A stretch of 64,000 nucleotides of DNA from positions 19,140-83,139 of the forward strand of contig JBBHKE010000572.1 in NCBI GenBank assembly GCA_037447655.1, written 5' to 3'. Numbering within the stretch: the first letter of the stretch is position 1; each line of letters begins with the position of its first letter. Shown piece after piece: positions 33,407 through 45,005 of the stretch. Source of the stretch: Zygnema cylindricum. Taxonomy: Eukaryota > Streptophyta > Zygnematophyceae > Zygnematales > Zygnemataceae. Position numbers and translations under genes: made by a program. The notes beneath the pieces were generated by a model that was not told where the DNA came from, did no database searches, and saw only the letters and a program-made list of their open reading frames with translations.

Positions 33407-33917
33407 CTAACAGTTGACACTGTTTAGTGTTAGAGATATGGTTGTTTTCACTGTACCATGCATTGGCCCTAAGCTGTACTATTTTGGCATTCTGTATCAC
33501 ATATCGCTATTATACCAAGTGCAATATTGTGTCGGGTTGGAATATTCTACTAGTTCCAAGACAAAATGGATACATTATTGAAATCTCTTTCAGTTATAAA
33601 TTTTGGATTCAACATTTCAATCAGTTTCTCAATGGACAACAATTTCATGCTCTTCATCTACTGCATGTCCCTTCAACTGTATCTCTCTATATCATTCAAG
33701 TATTCTCTATCCCTTCAACTCAATATTCTATTGGAACTCTTTCATTATACCATCTTAAGAACCTCCGCCTGCTTTCAAAATCATAGCATTGATAAAGTGA
33801 CCTGCACCTATCCTGACACACTTTAAATAGAGACAAACTATCTCACTTAAATTTCTCCCATTTTCTATAAAGTTCCCAATATAAACTTTCCCGTCAAATC
33901 CTCAGCAACAACATAAG

Positions 33918-36900
33918 TCATTTACTGTTTTCAGTCACAGATGTCTTCGGCACCGATTTCCAAAACATCTTTGACCAAAAGAGAGGACTTGGGACCCCGA
34001 GACCAGTGGAGTCATCGTATCCCGGAGATGATGTTAAACTGAGAGTTTCCCCAAATTGCATTATGTCACCAGATTTCAAAGCACGAATAGGTACTTCTGG
34101 GGAGACGACATCGATAAATGCTGAAGAAGGGAGCGTATACAAAAGGGGATTGATAAAACCGAATCGTCGACCTGTCATCTCTTGTGTAAGTGCAACAAAA
34201 GCAGCTATCATGGGACAGGAAAGACTTGTTCCACCAAAAACGTAGTTATCGTAGACAGGTTGCAAATACTTTTCGCTGTTGTAGTCACTAGAGCCGTACT
34301 CCAACTTTATCGTAGAGTACCCGGTAAAGTACCTGAAAAACAGAAATGACATCCCTATGTTGACAATTTTACAACAAGAATATTTGGCGTAACACCAATG
34401 GTAGTTGAACAGCTTTAGCCACTATAGCTTACCCAAAAACTTAGAACTGTGAACCAAAAAATAAATAGTGAGAGAGAAAATGAAAAGTCAGACATCTAGA
34501 TGCAACTAAACAGCAAGGTTTTTTCAGGGTCTCGGCTATTATGTCAAATTGAATCTATGACGCTAGAGGAAGAAGGACAGACCCTGTAGCTGGATCGGCA
34601 TTTCCGCTGAAGTCAGGAACCACGCGGCCGATTTTGCCCTTCCCGTACTTGTCAAGAAATTTCTTTGTAGGGCCTGTCTTCTGATAAAATGGAAGAGGAT
34701 ACACCTGCGATATTCCTCCTCCAGCTCCTGAAACAAACGATTTGTCTGTGGTATTAAGACTGCCCCAGTAAACCTCAAAAGCTCGAGTTCCATTTTTGGT
34801 AATCCCGAGAGAAGTACCGCCGACGGCAATTGCCCATGGATCTGATGCCGGATACTCAGTTGTTGCCTTTCCATCATAAGTGGAAGATTTGGACTCGTCA
34901 CCATCGTCTCCACTCGAGAAATATACTCCCACTCCTTGGGCAGCTGCTTGAATAAGGACTTCTGTCCATGGCTGCAAAATTTCAAGGGTATCAACATCAC
35001 AAGTCAGACTGTAGAATTGAAAATTTGAGGATATCTTATGGGAACCTTCGTCATATTCAATCAGCAATGAAGTATGGGGATATTGCTCTTACGGGACAAT
35101 TGACAGTAGACATTAGCCCTGCAGAAACTAAATCGAAAATTGCATCAGGTTCCGTACATTGGAAACCAGGTTTTGTACGCTAGATATGAACAAAAATTCG
35201 AACATTGTACATTGAAAACTGTTTAAACTTTGATGTTTACTTGACATTTGACAATCGAAAGGAGACATTCCATACAAAGAATTGCAATAATGAATTTTGG
35301 ACAAGATTTTGAACGGAGGCTTTCAACTTTGAAAACTTTCATGCAAGAAACTAAACTGAGTGCCCAACCAACACAGAACAGGCTTTCTAGCTACCCACCT
35401 GGTTTTGAGTCATCGTCTCAGATGATGGCTGAACAGAAGTAGGAGGGAGAGGTCCGCCATAAGAGTTACTGATGATTGAGGCAATGCCATAATCGAGGAC
35501 AGCAGTCACCGCAGCGATTAAATCCACATCACTCGCCGACACAGAACTGACATGGAATATGGACGCCTTTGGAGCAATACCACGAACAGTCTGTTAAAGC
35601 AAAAAATCATTGTTGTTCAGAATTGGTTTCATTGGCTAGAGGAAAGAATCCTAGGAATAGGTGGCAGTCAATTGATGGTTCCGGAATCACTACTTGCAGG
35701 TATAAAAAATTACTGACCTGGTACAGTGCATTTTGCAATAACGGTTTTGTCTGTGGAATGGTTATCAGTTACCGCCATTCAGCATTATACCAGATTAAGA
35801 AAATCATTTATTACAACAAATCTACAAGAGAATCACATAAATTGCGTGCCGGTTTAAAAACTTAAAAAAAATGGTTCATATGTCTTCCAGCTTTCGGAAA
35901 CATTACAGAAGCAGATCGTTAATATCATTTAGTGCATAAATTCAACAGATTCTAGCATTGACTGTGGATGAATGGACATTTGATGTACTGTATTCAAATT
36001 CTATCATCAAATTAACAAATTAAACATCTTCTGTGGAATATCTTGCATCGAAAGCAGCTGCGACATAGAACTGTTAGCACTGAACGTTTGAGATGATTCC
36101 AAACACAAAAACAACTATTGTACTTCTATCTGAGATTTTTAAATCTGAAGAGGTGGAAAGACTCATAGTTAAAAATTCCAATGTTTGACACACTATGCGT
36201 GGTTATCACCAAACTCTTGATGTGGTTACCACACATGCGTACTATACTGCATAATCAGCATATAGCATGGGGTAACCGCATATAGCGATTCCAATTGCTT
36301 TGGGACATCCAAAATTTTGAACTATGGAAAGTCTACATACCTCAATGTCCAAAGCCTCTTCTCCTTGCCAGCCGGGGTCATAGTCGGCAGCTGGGTTCAA
36401 AAGGGCTTCTTGGTAGGAATATGTGTATTCAGGAGACAGCTGAGTTAGAAGGGTGGAATTAATTCCAACCTGGCGTGCCCAAATGTTAAGGTCATTTTGC
36501 ATGAAGGGAGAGGAGAAGGCAGTTACAATAGCAACTGATTGGCCAGCCCCGGTTAACCGAGAGGGCACCCCGTAAGCTTTTCGAAGCTGTGGCAAGATCA
36601 AAAGCAACATGGAAACATAAGAATAAAATGACGAGAATAACATACTTTTTCTGTCTACTGTTCATTTCTTGAGGCTTGATGTCCGCTAAACTCAATGGTC
36701 GTTTTCCTGTTAACGGGGTCCTTTGATGTTTGGTCTCCTCTGCTAATGTGTGGAATTTCATATCTCCAGTGCTTACGGTCAATGCTTGTTTTTCAATATC
36801 TAGTTGCTCATATCAATCAGAAAGTTTATGCTAGATGTATCCTGCTGGCAGAGGCAATAAAGTCGAGAAAGAAAGACTAAATTAGTGCATGAAATGTTCT

Positions 36901-39297
36901 AAAATCTATTAGAATTGTACATATTAGCGAAACCAAATAGCGATGCCCAGTGTAGCAACACCTAATCTCTGGAGATCATCTGTATATTTATGTCCATACC
37001 AATGAAACATTGGATATAAACCACCATCGACTGGTGCTTGAAAAGTTTAAAAAGAGGATGCCAGGATCCACACAGGAAGAGTTCACTAGCTATCGACCAA
37101 TATTTTACAACCCAATTACATGCATTTTTGACTATGCTCCCTCCCACAGTACCACATCCGATCATGAACAATTCAAATCTGTAGTCAGCTCACCTGACTG
37201 GCTCTATATCCACATTTTGGTGCTGTTGAATTCCCTCCTTTCACAAGCTTAAAATAGCACATAGTCGAATTCTTTCCAGAAGTACCCTTTTTGAACCCTT
37301 TCAGCAAAGATTTCTTCGAATGGCGTTTCTTCAACCTCCATCCTTGGTCTAATCCGACAATATGAGTAACGCCTTGTTCGGCCAACGAGAGAGGAATAGA
37401 TGGCACACTAGAAGGTGCTCGGAGAGTGTGTCCTTGGAACTAAATTTAGCACAAAATGAGAAAAAAAAAGTGAATGTCGGATTCCTTCCAAGGTTAACAC
37501 CACGTACGAAAGAATTAAAAAGCTTGCCATGCCAGCTGAAATGCAAAAAATATTGCAGAAATTGATTTATTACTTGCAAAGATTACACAGGTATATCAGA
37601 AAGGCTGTAGCTGCATAAGTTGTAACCTCATAGGTTTGGCTGGTAGCATGTGCAGTAAAAACTACAAATCCGACGAGGCAATTCCATACACAATGTGACA
37701 ACCTTTCCTAGCAGCCTGAAAGGGAACAGGGTATTAAAATTTAAGCCACAACAAAAGATGAATTAATAAGTTCTACATGAGATTCTTATCAATAGCTGTC
37801 CATATGTCAAACGTTCCATTGATAGAAGTTAAATTTCATGATTACAAAGAAAACAAAGCCAGAAGCAGTCTACAATTACTAAGGTGTTATCAGCTTTGTA
37901 ACACAATGGGAAAAATCCATAGATATCCTAGGCTTTACCAAGGCAGCTCAATAGCTGGATAATAAGATTCAAAACCTGAAAATAAATAAGGAAAAGTAAA
38001 TGTTTAAAAAGCTTGACCATGCTGCAAAACACCACCAAGAAGATCAGCAAGATGGCAATCCCTTGTGTCCACTTGGGGCAATTTTGGTCATACTTGCCTG
38101 CAACTACCAAGTGTTAGCATGTCTAATAATAAACAATTGAAAGGTCTGGTACAAACAAAGCCAAGCTTGTGATAGCTGACTGCCAGGTACAAACAAGACG
38201 CCTTTATCTATAAATTTATTAAGACCAGAAGTTTGTGCGGCTAATTTCTTGCATCCGCTTGAAATTTCTGCTATGCAAAATTTCCGTTCCATGCGTAAAA
38301 TCTTCGCATGTTCTGAAAGTTGATGCTTAAAAGTTGCTGAGTTTGTGAAGTAAGACAGCTATTCTGACATTCACACTACAATCGGGTTAATTAAAAATGT
38401 TACACCTTTTACCCGGCATGGGCGGAACAGTCCAATGTCAATAAGCATTAGTTTTAACAGATGAACACCATCTACACATGCTTACCAAAATAATACAACA
38501 ATTTGTTAGCAACCTTAGCAATGACACAGGGGCTAAACAAAAACTGCAGCAATCTCACAATAATGAACAAGGCTACTTCATACAAAGCGTACAGCAAATT
38601 GACAGCAAATACTCCAACCACACAAAAATTATAAGGAGATTGTGCAATCATCACACAGCAAGGATACAGCATTTCGAGAACATGTACGGCTTACCTTCCA
38701 TAAGCTGAGCGGTGTTTCAAATGCTTCTTCTGCTTGATTCACCGTTTTTTTCAACCACACAGAACTCATACGGAGATTGTTGAACAATTACACAGCAGAA
38801 AGTACAATACATTTTAAAAGTGTACGACTTACCTTGTAGAAGTCCAGCATTGTTTCAAATGCTGCTTCTACTTGCTTCGCCGTACATTCTGCCACAATGT
38901 GCTTTCGGCTACTTGGCACATGTAATACTCGAAATCCATGTGACGTCAGCCAATTTCGTACTACCAATACATTAGCTTCCGGAGGAGCGTGACGTGACAG
39001 GATGTCTGCTGATGTCAAATACTTTCCGTACAGAGGGCTGCCTGGAGTTGACACTTGTCTGGCATAAGACTCCAGTCCCTCCATATCACGCCAAGTAAAA
39101 TGAATTGCCACGTGGACAGGCTCGTCACTGGAAACTCGGCCGATGAGGGTGGAGAAGCTGATCCAAGGGGGAACTGAGGAAGTAAGTGACCGCCTCGTGA
39201 CATTGGAGGGAAAGGATAGGATAATATGAGGCAGGGTACACATTATTAGGAAAGTAAGGAGCTGCCAAATTGCAAAAATGGAAAGGTGAGGAGACAT
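33918..39297 (-). CDS. sedolisin family (S53) serine-carboxyl protease, 6 exons
   Basis: Exons are 39297-38833, 37439-37194, 36586-36341, 35590-35399, 34971-34583 and 34332-33918, giving 650 residues in frame. Exon 1 starts with a signal-peptide-like hydrophobic run, then a pro-kumamolisin-type prodomain (SPLYGKYLTSADILSRHAPP). Exon 3 ends EEALDIE, holding the catalytic Glu and Asp (ExxxD). Exon 5 has VYFSSGDDGDES with the oxyanion Asp and GGTSLGI. Exon 6 has FGGTSLSCPMIAAF with the catalytic Ser, and FIDVV plus GYDDSTGLG for the C-terminal calcium site. Sedolisins are secreted or lysosomal/vacuolar acid proteases made as zymogens; tripeptidyl-peptidase I is a relative. Four of the five donors are standard (GTAAGT, GTGAGC, GTATGT, GTGGGT); the exon 5 donor GTCTGT is weak. 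All catalytic residues are present, so I judge it functional. Confidence 0.9.
38480..38880 (-). repeat. duplicated exon-1 end and 5' splice site in sedolisin intron 1
   Basis: The true exon-1 end (about 38818-38880, last base 38833) is repeated 138 bp into the intron at about 38683-38742. Roughly 80 percent of some 60 bases agree, including the donor (AAG/GTAAG becomes GGAAG/GTAAG). The decoy reads QAEEAFETPLSLWK against QVEAAFETMLDFYK. A weaker third copy with GTAAG is near 38486. No acceptor precedes the decoy, so it is not an evident alternative exon. Confidence 0.75.
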
Positions 39298-40553
39298 GGC
39301 TCCCTCTCTCTTTTCTCAACTCTCCTTTTCTCTTATCTTTCTGATCCTTCTCCTTCTCTTATCCTTCTCCCTTTCTTTCCTTTGGTTCTCTCTTTTCCTA
39401 TCCTGCAAAGTTCTTTGCTTTCTGTCTATTTTTCGAGGTGTTTCTTCCATTATGTACTTTTTTCCAATCTCCAAACTTTTTCTCACTATTTCCTTTCCTA
39501 GCAAACCCTCCTTGGCCTTACCAAGCAATGGACCAATGTACGCCATGGATCGCACATGCGGCAAATCTCCTGGCATTTTATTGACTTCCGGAGCCCCTTT
39601 CCATTTCTCCAATAATCTTGCAGGTAATTCAAATTTTAAATTTTCAAAATTTGAAAACTATCCATTAGACTTACAAAATTTCAAAATTTGAAACATCTGC
39701 ACGATTAATTTCAAAATTCACGTAAGAGCCAGAATTCTTGCACTTGCAAAGCTACCGGCGGTGGCCACTTGGCCGTTTCAGTTTGAGCCTAGCTAGACAC
39801 ATTTTTTGAATTCTTCTTCCAAATTTTGAATTCAAATAACCCAATCTAGATCACATGTTCAGGATTGAAACGCATATTCAAATTTAAGCGACCAGGGGGT
39901 TCAGCCTCCAGTCCGATTCGAATGTTTATCAAGAAGAATACTTTTCTGAAAGCTGTAAATTGGTGACTGTATACTGCAACAAATAATTTGAGTGGACAAT
40001 CGGCGGCAGTATTAGTATAGAGGAAAAGGGAACTGCACTGATCCAGCGGGAAAACTTGGGGACTGATTTGTTCACTACAACTTTTTGGGCATACGAAATA
40101 GTATTCTGAAATAAAATTTAGAGTAAGATTCTAATTGTACCTTATTGTACGCTACACATTTCAGTGTTGGGTATCGAACGAAATTGTAGATAATGTTGAG
40201 AAGCTCAAAAATCGTTTTCAGCGTCGACAAATATCGATATCGCTGTTTTGCCGAAAATCAGCCGATCATTTTCAAAAAATTAAAAATTAAGGTATTCCAG
40301 ATGTTCTGACTGTACATAATTTCGAAAATGTTCAAGATGTACATAATGTACAAGAAATAAAGAACTGTTTCTGGCGGCGGAGACTAGACAGCCCACCGTC
40401 CGTTTTAAGGTTAAATAGTTTATTAGTGTAACTACGATACATAATAACATTTTAGCACAAGGAGGGAGCAGCTGGTAGTCCATTCTTTTAAAAAGTAATG
40501 CTAACACTATTTTATGACTTTTGCACATAAATATCGCTACAAGATCGGTCTGA
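39298..40553. other. upstream region of the sedolisin gene
   Basis: The first 200 bases are C/T-rich on the + strand, that is a GA-rich leader for the minus-strand gene. Beyond about 39,600 the DNA is AT-rich with repeated TTCAAAATTTGAA words. No other gene seen. Confidence 0.5.
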
Positions 40554-40558
40554 TAGCA

Positions 40559-41106
40559 TGTTGAGATTCAGAAAAAGTGGCCATAAGATCGATCAATTAC
40601 AAGACAAGAAGCTAAGGAAAACAATTCTCTATATGAGAAAACAAAGCTTAATTACTGAACAAGGAAAAGATAGGTTATGCACACGACAAAATATAAGCAC
40701 TTAGTGCCAAAATAGCAATAGGGAAAAATTGGAGAGTATCATTCAATAGATTGATGAATGATTTTCAATCTGAAGCATGAGTACATTTTATATGTGTAGG
40801 TGACGTAGGTACTACGCTACTTGTCTATCACGCAAAGGAACAAATTCCCAACTTGTGAACTACGTAAACTTAATCAACGGCCGCAATTCACTACGTGACA
40901 TTCACTCAAAATTTGCGACACTTAAACTTGCCGTACACTTAACGTAAACGACTACATTTCACCAAAACTTGACGTCTACGTAAATGTAACTTGACGTCTA
41001 CTCAACCGTACATGTACTTAACAGGACTTCGGTTTATTCTTTCTCACGCAATGTTGACTGACTTTGACTTTTGGTCTTAGCAAGAAATTGACACAGAATT
41101 GTAACA
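40559..41106 (-). repeat. copia LTR (3' LTR of the minus-strand element)
   Basis: On the + strand it begins TGTTGAGATTCAG and ends TTGTAACA, matching 44454-45000 along its length. Confidence 0.95.
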
Positions 41107-41119
41107 CCCCCTCTCTAAG
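41107..41119 (-). other. polypurine tract of the copia element
   Basis: On the minus strand AGAGAGGGGG directly precedes the 3' LTR, the place where plus-strand DNA synthesis is primed. Confidence 0.75.
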
Positions 41120-41260
41120 TCATTTTCTGCATACTATCAATTGTCCACACTAAATAACACCAACTCTTGTGAGCTGATTACAAAATCAAATTTTAAACTT
41201 TTCTTTCCAATTTGTTCTCTCCAACTGACAAGTCTCTTTCAACACATGAAAATACAACCT

Positions 41261-41352
41261 GTAGTGCTCCTCTTTGTGTCGAGGTCGCCTTCTACATGAC
41301 ATCTTTGTAGTGCTCCTCTTTGTGTCGAGGTCGCCTTCTACATGACATCTTT
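41261..41352. repeat. 46-bp perfect tandem duplication inside the copia element
   Basis: Two identical 46-bp units (41261-41306, 41307-41352) containing GAGGTCGCCTTCTACATGAC. They sit where the deleted RT/RNase H coding would have been. Confidence 0.95.
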
Positions 41353-41436
41353 CAAAGGCCTCTGGTCTCATTTTGGTGTCAAATTTGATCTTCCAACAAC
41401 TAGGACTTAAAAAGTAAATTTCCAACAAGTAGGACT

Positions 41437-41890
41437 TTATTTAAGACTGTTTATGGATTTGTGTAGTTTACACACCATGTGCTCTTTTCTTGGTTCCATC
41501 ATGCCCTTTGGTTGTTCGATGTACACTACTTCCTCTAAATCCCCATTAAAGAATTCAGTTTTGATATCTAGTTGATGCATCTGCATACCATCTGCTGCCC
41601 CTAAGGGTATTAAACTTCTTAGACTATTAAAATTTACTACTTGTGAGAGAGTCTTACTATAATCAACCCTCTCTTTTTGGGAATACCCCTTAGCTACCAA
41701 CCTTGCTTTATATCTTTCCACTGACCCATCTGATTTCCTCTTAATCTTAAAGACCCATTGACATCCCACAATGTTTTTTCGTTTGGGAGTTCTACTAAGG
41801 TCCAAGTTTTGTTTTTGATCGGTGATTCATATTCTAATTTTATTGCCTCTTTCCATTTCCGAGAATTAGAACTTCTCCAAAGCTTCATGA
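41437..41890 (-). pseudogene. copia reverse transcriptase, N-terminal part
   Basis: Minus-strand frames carry the RT entry motifs: WTLVELPN, VGCQWVFKIK, RYKARLVAKGYSQKE and then MHQLDIKTEFFNGDLEEVVY with its first catalytic Asp. The region stops before the YVDD box. About 1 kb of RT and RNase H coding is absent before the 3' LTR. Confidence 0.85.
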
Positions 41891-42431
41891 AAGGTTTGTG
41901 GTTCCCCCTCTGCCGCCATAAAACAATAAGCTAAACCCACGTCCCCGTTTCTTCAATGAGTCGTTTTGGTTTAGCACGTATCTGATTGGAAACTCTTTTA
42001 GGAGTTACCTTCAATTTCGATTGTTGAATTGGATTCGGAGAGGTTGTAATTTGCGAATGTTGTGGTGTCGGTAACTTCTCCAGGTAAAAATTGAAAGGTT
42101 GATGTTCCACTAGGATGACGAAAGTCAGAATTGGAATGGAAATTAGAGTGGATGACGAGGGCTCCACTTCATGGTTTCTGCCTGAAGTACGTAGCGTCTG
42201 TGGAGACCCACTTTCCAATTCTTTTTTATAGTTAAAGGGAACAGTGACAGTCTCTAGTTCTTCATACCATAGGTCAAAATTATTTGTCACATCTAAACTA
42301 CTTTCTTTCCGTTCATCCACAGTCAGGTCTCGACTGATATGAACTTTGTGCGTAACTGGGTCATAAATTTTGTAAGCTTTTCTATTTATGTCATAACATA
42401 CAAAGACACTAGTCCAACTCTTCTTGTCAAA

Positions 42432-43099
42432 TTACTTTATATTCTGTGTTGGGGTGTGAACAAAAGTTTTACTTCCAAAAACTTTAAAATGTTTAACATT
42501 TGGTTTAAAGCTTGACCAAGCTTCTTCAAGTGTAATATCTTTCAGAGAAGTACTTGGAGAACGGTTTTTCAAATAAACTGCAGTAAGAATAGCTTCAGCC
42601 CATAGGTTTTGATTCAATTTTGCACTATGTACTAAACAACGTGCAATTTCAACCAAAGTCTTTCTGATACTCCGTTTTGATGCGAACTATAAGCTACTGT
42701 GAATTCTTGCTGTATCCCCCAAGTTTTGCAGTTTTCTTTAATAGCATTAGAGGTATATTCCCCCCTATTATCCAACCTTAAAATCAAGATCCGCTCTCCT
42801 GCCTGATTTTCTACCATGGTTTTAAACTCTCTAAATTTTTCAAGGGCTTCTCCCTTGGATTTCATAAAATACACCCATACTTTTCTAGTGTACTCATCCG
42901 TAATTGTGATGAAAAATCTAGAACCTCTTGGACTTAAAATGTGAGGACCGCTCAAGTTAGAATGAATAAGCTCCAGCTTCCTTTTATGTTTGGGTTCATT
43001 GTCTTTATGAAAAAGAAGCCTTTTTTGCTTACCTTGAGCAAATCCTTCACACACTTTAAGGTTGTCTTTGATGTCGACGTCTTCAAGTCCTTTCACCAT
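42432..43099 (-). pseudogene. copia integrase core, frameshifted
   Basis: The first piece (43099-42632) has ITITDEYTRKVWVYFM, LRLDNRGEYTS and HQNGVSERL, so the Asp, Asp and Glu of the catalytic core are readable. The rest of the core and the KHFKVFGSKTF block lie in another frame (42656-42432). Confidence 0.85.
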
Positions 43100-43156
43100 C
43101 TTCTTTATGATGAGTCGTTTGAGATTCTGCTCTCCCAGATGACGAAATCGTTGATA

Positions 43157-43621
43157 TCATAGCTCGAAAGTCTGTGTTTTTTTGCTTAAGTTCATCTGTG
43201 CATCTTCATCATCCAAACGTAGAGCAAAATGATTCCCTTCCGGATATCCAAGAGCGATTAGCTTTCCCTCACTTCTGATTTCACAACGTTCGTTTTTCTT
43301 TTTTTCAAATTCGACTTCTACTCCACTCCTCACAGCATGCATAACACTTAAAAGGTTATGCTTTAAATCTAATAAGTATAAAACTTGTTTTAGATGCCTT
43401 TCATGGCTACCAATATCACAGTATAACTGTAACTTAACCTTGCCCATTAGACTAGTCTCTATAATCTTATCATCTGCCAGTACAATCCATCGAGGACTAT
43501 ATAATGATGTGATAGAGGAAAAGATAGACTTATCATTACACATATGATGAGACGCTTCAAAGTCTATAATCCATTTGCTTTTTCTGAGCATTAGACTGTG
43601 TGAGAAAAAATTTAGTCTCAT
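43157..43621 (-). pseudogene. copia protease and GAG-pre-integrase region
   Basis: The stretch opens with WIIDFEASHHM, where copia proteases normally have D-S-G at the active site. Asp is kept but Ser-Gly is Phe-Glu, so the protease is predicted dead. The LKHNLLSVMHAV block downstream is typical of the segment between protease and integrase. Confidence 0.8.
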
Positions 43622-43676
43622 CTGGAATGTTCATGGCAAACGACTGTTTGTTCCGCTTGTTTTTGTCTTTGCTACG

Positions 43677-43718
43677 ACAAACTGAAGACTTATGACCTAG
43701 TTTTCCACATCTATAACA
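43677..43718 (-). pseudogene. gag zinc knuckle (CCHC)
   Basis: CYRCGKLGHKSSVC on the minus strand fits CX2CX4HX4C, the nucleocapsid zinc knuckle. It lies out of frame with the gag stretch upstream. Confidence 0.9.
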
Positions 43719-43915
43719 AACAATCATTTTTTTGAAGTTTTCAGTCTCTTTCTTTTTAAATCTTAGTCAGCAGTCTAATGATTCGTTTTCCCACATATGG
43801 CACAAGCAGTTACTAACTCAGTACGTTTTACTGATAGTTTGCCTTTGGCATAAAAAGATACATCTGACTCTTTTTCCTCCTTTCTTTTAATTTCAATTTC
43901 ATCATAAATGAAATG

Positions 43916-44479
43916 CTAACATATTGCATCAAATTCTACAATAAGTTGACTTTTCAAAGCCGTGATCATCATAGCATATTGTGATGGCAATGACCTAAAT
44001 AGTGTGACGATAAAATCATCGTCATTCGGTTTTGTGCCAACAACGGCTAACTGTAACTTAAGCTCTTTCAGCCTATTGATATGGATTTCCATACTATTTT
44101 CACTCTCCATACTAAAGTCCAACAATTTGTTATTTAATTGCACAATATTGGACGGATTAGTACGCTCATTTACAGTCCTTAATTTATCCCACATAGCTTT
44201 AGGTTTATCCAACTCAACTATGTGTAAAAGCTGAATGTCTTCCACTACTAGAAAAATTAATGTCGCTACCTCTTCTTTCCTTCTATCATATCCAACTGCC
44301 TTTTGGGCTTCAGTAGGTTTATGTTCAGTGCCTGCTACAATACCCCAATAATTTTTAAATTTTAGAATTCGGGTCATCTTAGCTTTCCATAGTAAATAAT
44401 TACTACCATTAAATATATGGATGTCTGTAATTTTACGTAAAGCTCTAATACCATGTTGAGATTCAGAAAAAATGGCCAT
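43916..44479 (-). pseudogene. copia gag (UBN2-type) beginning inside the LTR
   Basis: The likely start is the ATG at 44479-44477, 25 bases inside the 5' LTR; the frame then crosses the primer-binding site. The body has FNGSNYLLWKAKM and MWDKL, typical of UBN2 gag, and ends near 43916, before the zinc knuckle. The protein would form the particle shell. It is cut off from the knuckle by a frame break. Confidence 0.85.
44442..44453 (-). other. primer-binding site, initiator-Met tRNA type
   Basis: On the minus strand TGGTATTAGAGC follows the 5' LTR directly. It differs at one base from TGGTATCAGAGC, the usual copia site for the initiator methionine tRNA. Confidence 0.9.
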
Positions 44480-45000
44480 AAGATCGATTATTACAAGACA
44501 GGAAGTTAAGGAAAACAATTCTCTATATGAGAAAGCAAAGCTTAATTACTGAACAAGGAAAAGATAGGTTATGCACACGACAAAATATAAGCACTTAGTG
44601 CCAAAATAGCAGTAGGGAAAAATTGGAGAGTATCATTCAATAGATTGATGAATGATTTTCAATCTGAAGCATGAGTACATTTTATATGTGTAGGTGACGT
44701 AGGTACTACGCTACTTGTCTATCACGCAAAGGAACAAATTCCCAACTTGTGAACTACGTAAACTTAATCAACGGCCGCAATTCACTACGTGACATTCACT
44801 CAAAATCTGTGACACTTAAACTTCCTGTACACTAAACGTAAACGACTACGTTTTCACCAAAACTTGACGTCTACATAAATGTAACTTGACGTCTACTCAA
44901 CCTACATGTACCTAACATGACTTCGGTTGATTCTTTCTCACGCAATGTTGACTGACTTGACTTTTGGTCCTTAGCTGGAAATTGACACAAAATTCTTACA
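44454..45000 (-). repeat. copia LTR (5' LTR of the minus-strand element)
   Basis: Begins TGTTGAGATTCAG and ends ATTCTTACA on the + strand; partner of 40559-41106. Followed by the TAGCA target duplication. Confidence 0.95.
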
Positions 45001-45005
45001 TAGCA

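Larger units (their letters stand above)
40559..45000 (-). mobile_element. complete-ended but defective Ty1/copia element, minus strand
   Basis: 4442 bp between LTRs of 548 and 547 bp, with a 5-bp target duplication TAGCA at 40554-40558 and 45001-45005. On the minus strand it reads 5' LTR, primer site, gag, protease, integrase, part of reverse transcriptase, polypurine tract and 3' LTR. The catalytic half of RT and all of RNase H are missing, and frames break between integrase pieces, so it cannot move on its own. By eye the LTRs differ at some twenty places, so the insertion is not recent. Confidence 0.95.

Noticed and set aside
38683-38742. Alternative 3' part of sedolisin exon 1 (mutually exclusive exon)
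   Set aside because: Reading from the true exon into the copy meets a stop near 38788, and no acceptor with a pyrimidine tract precedes the copy. A decayed duplicate fits better.
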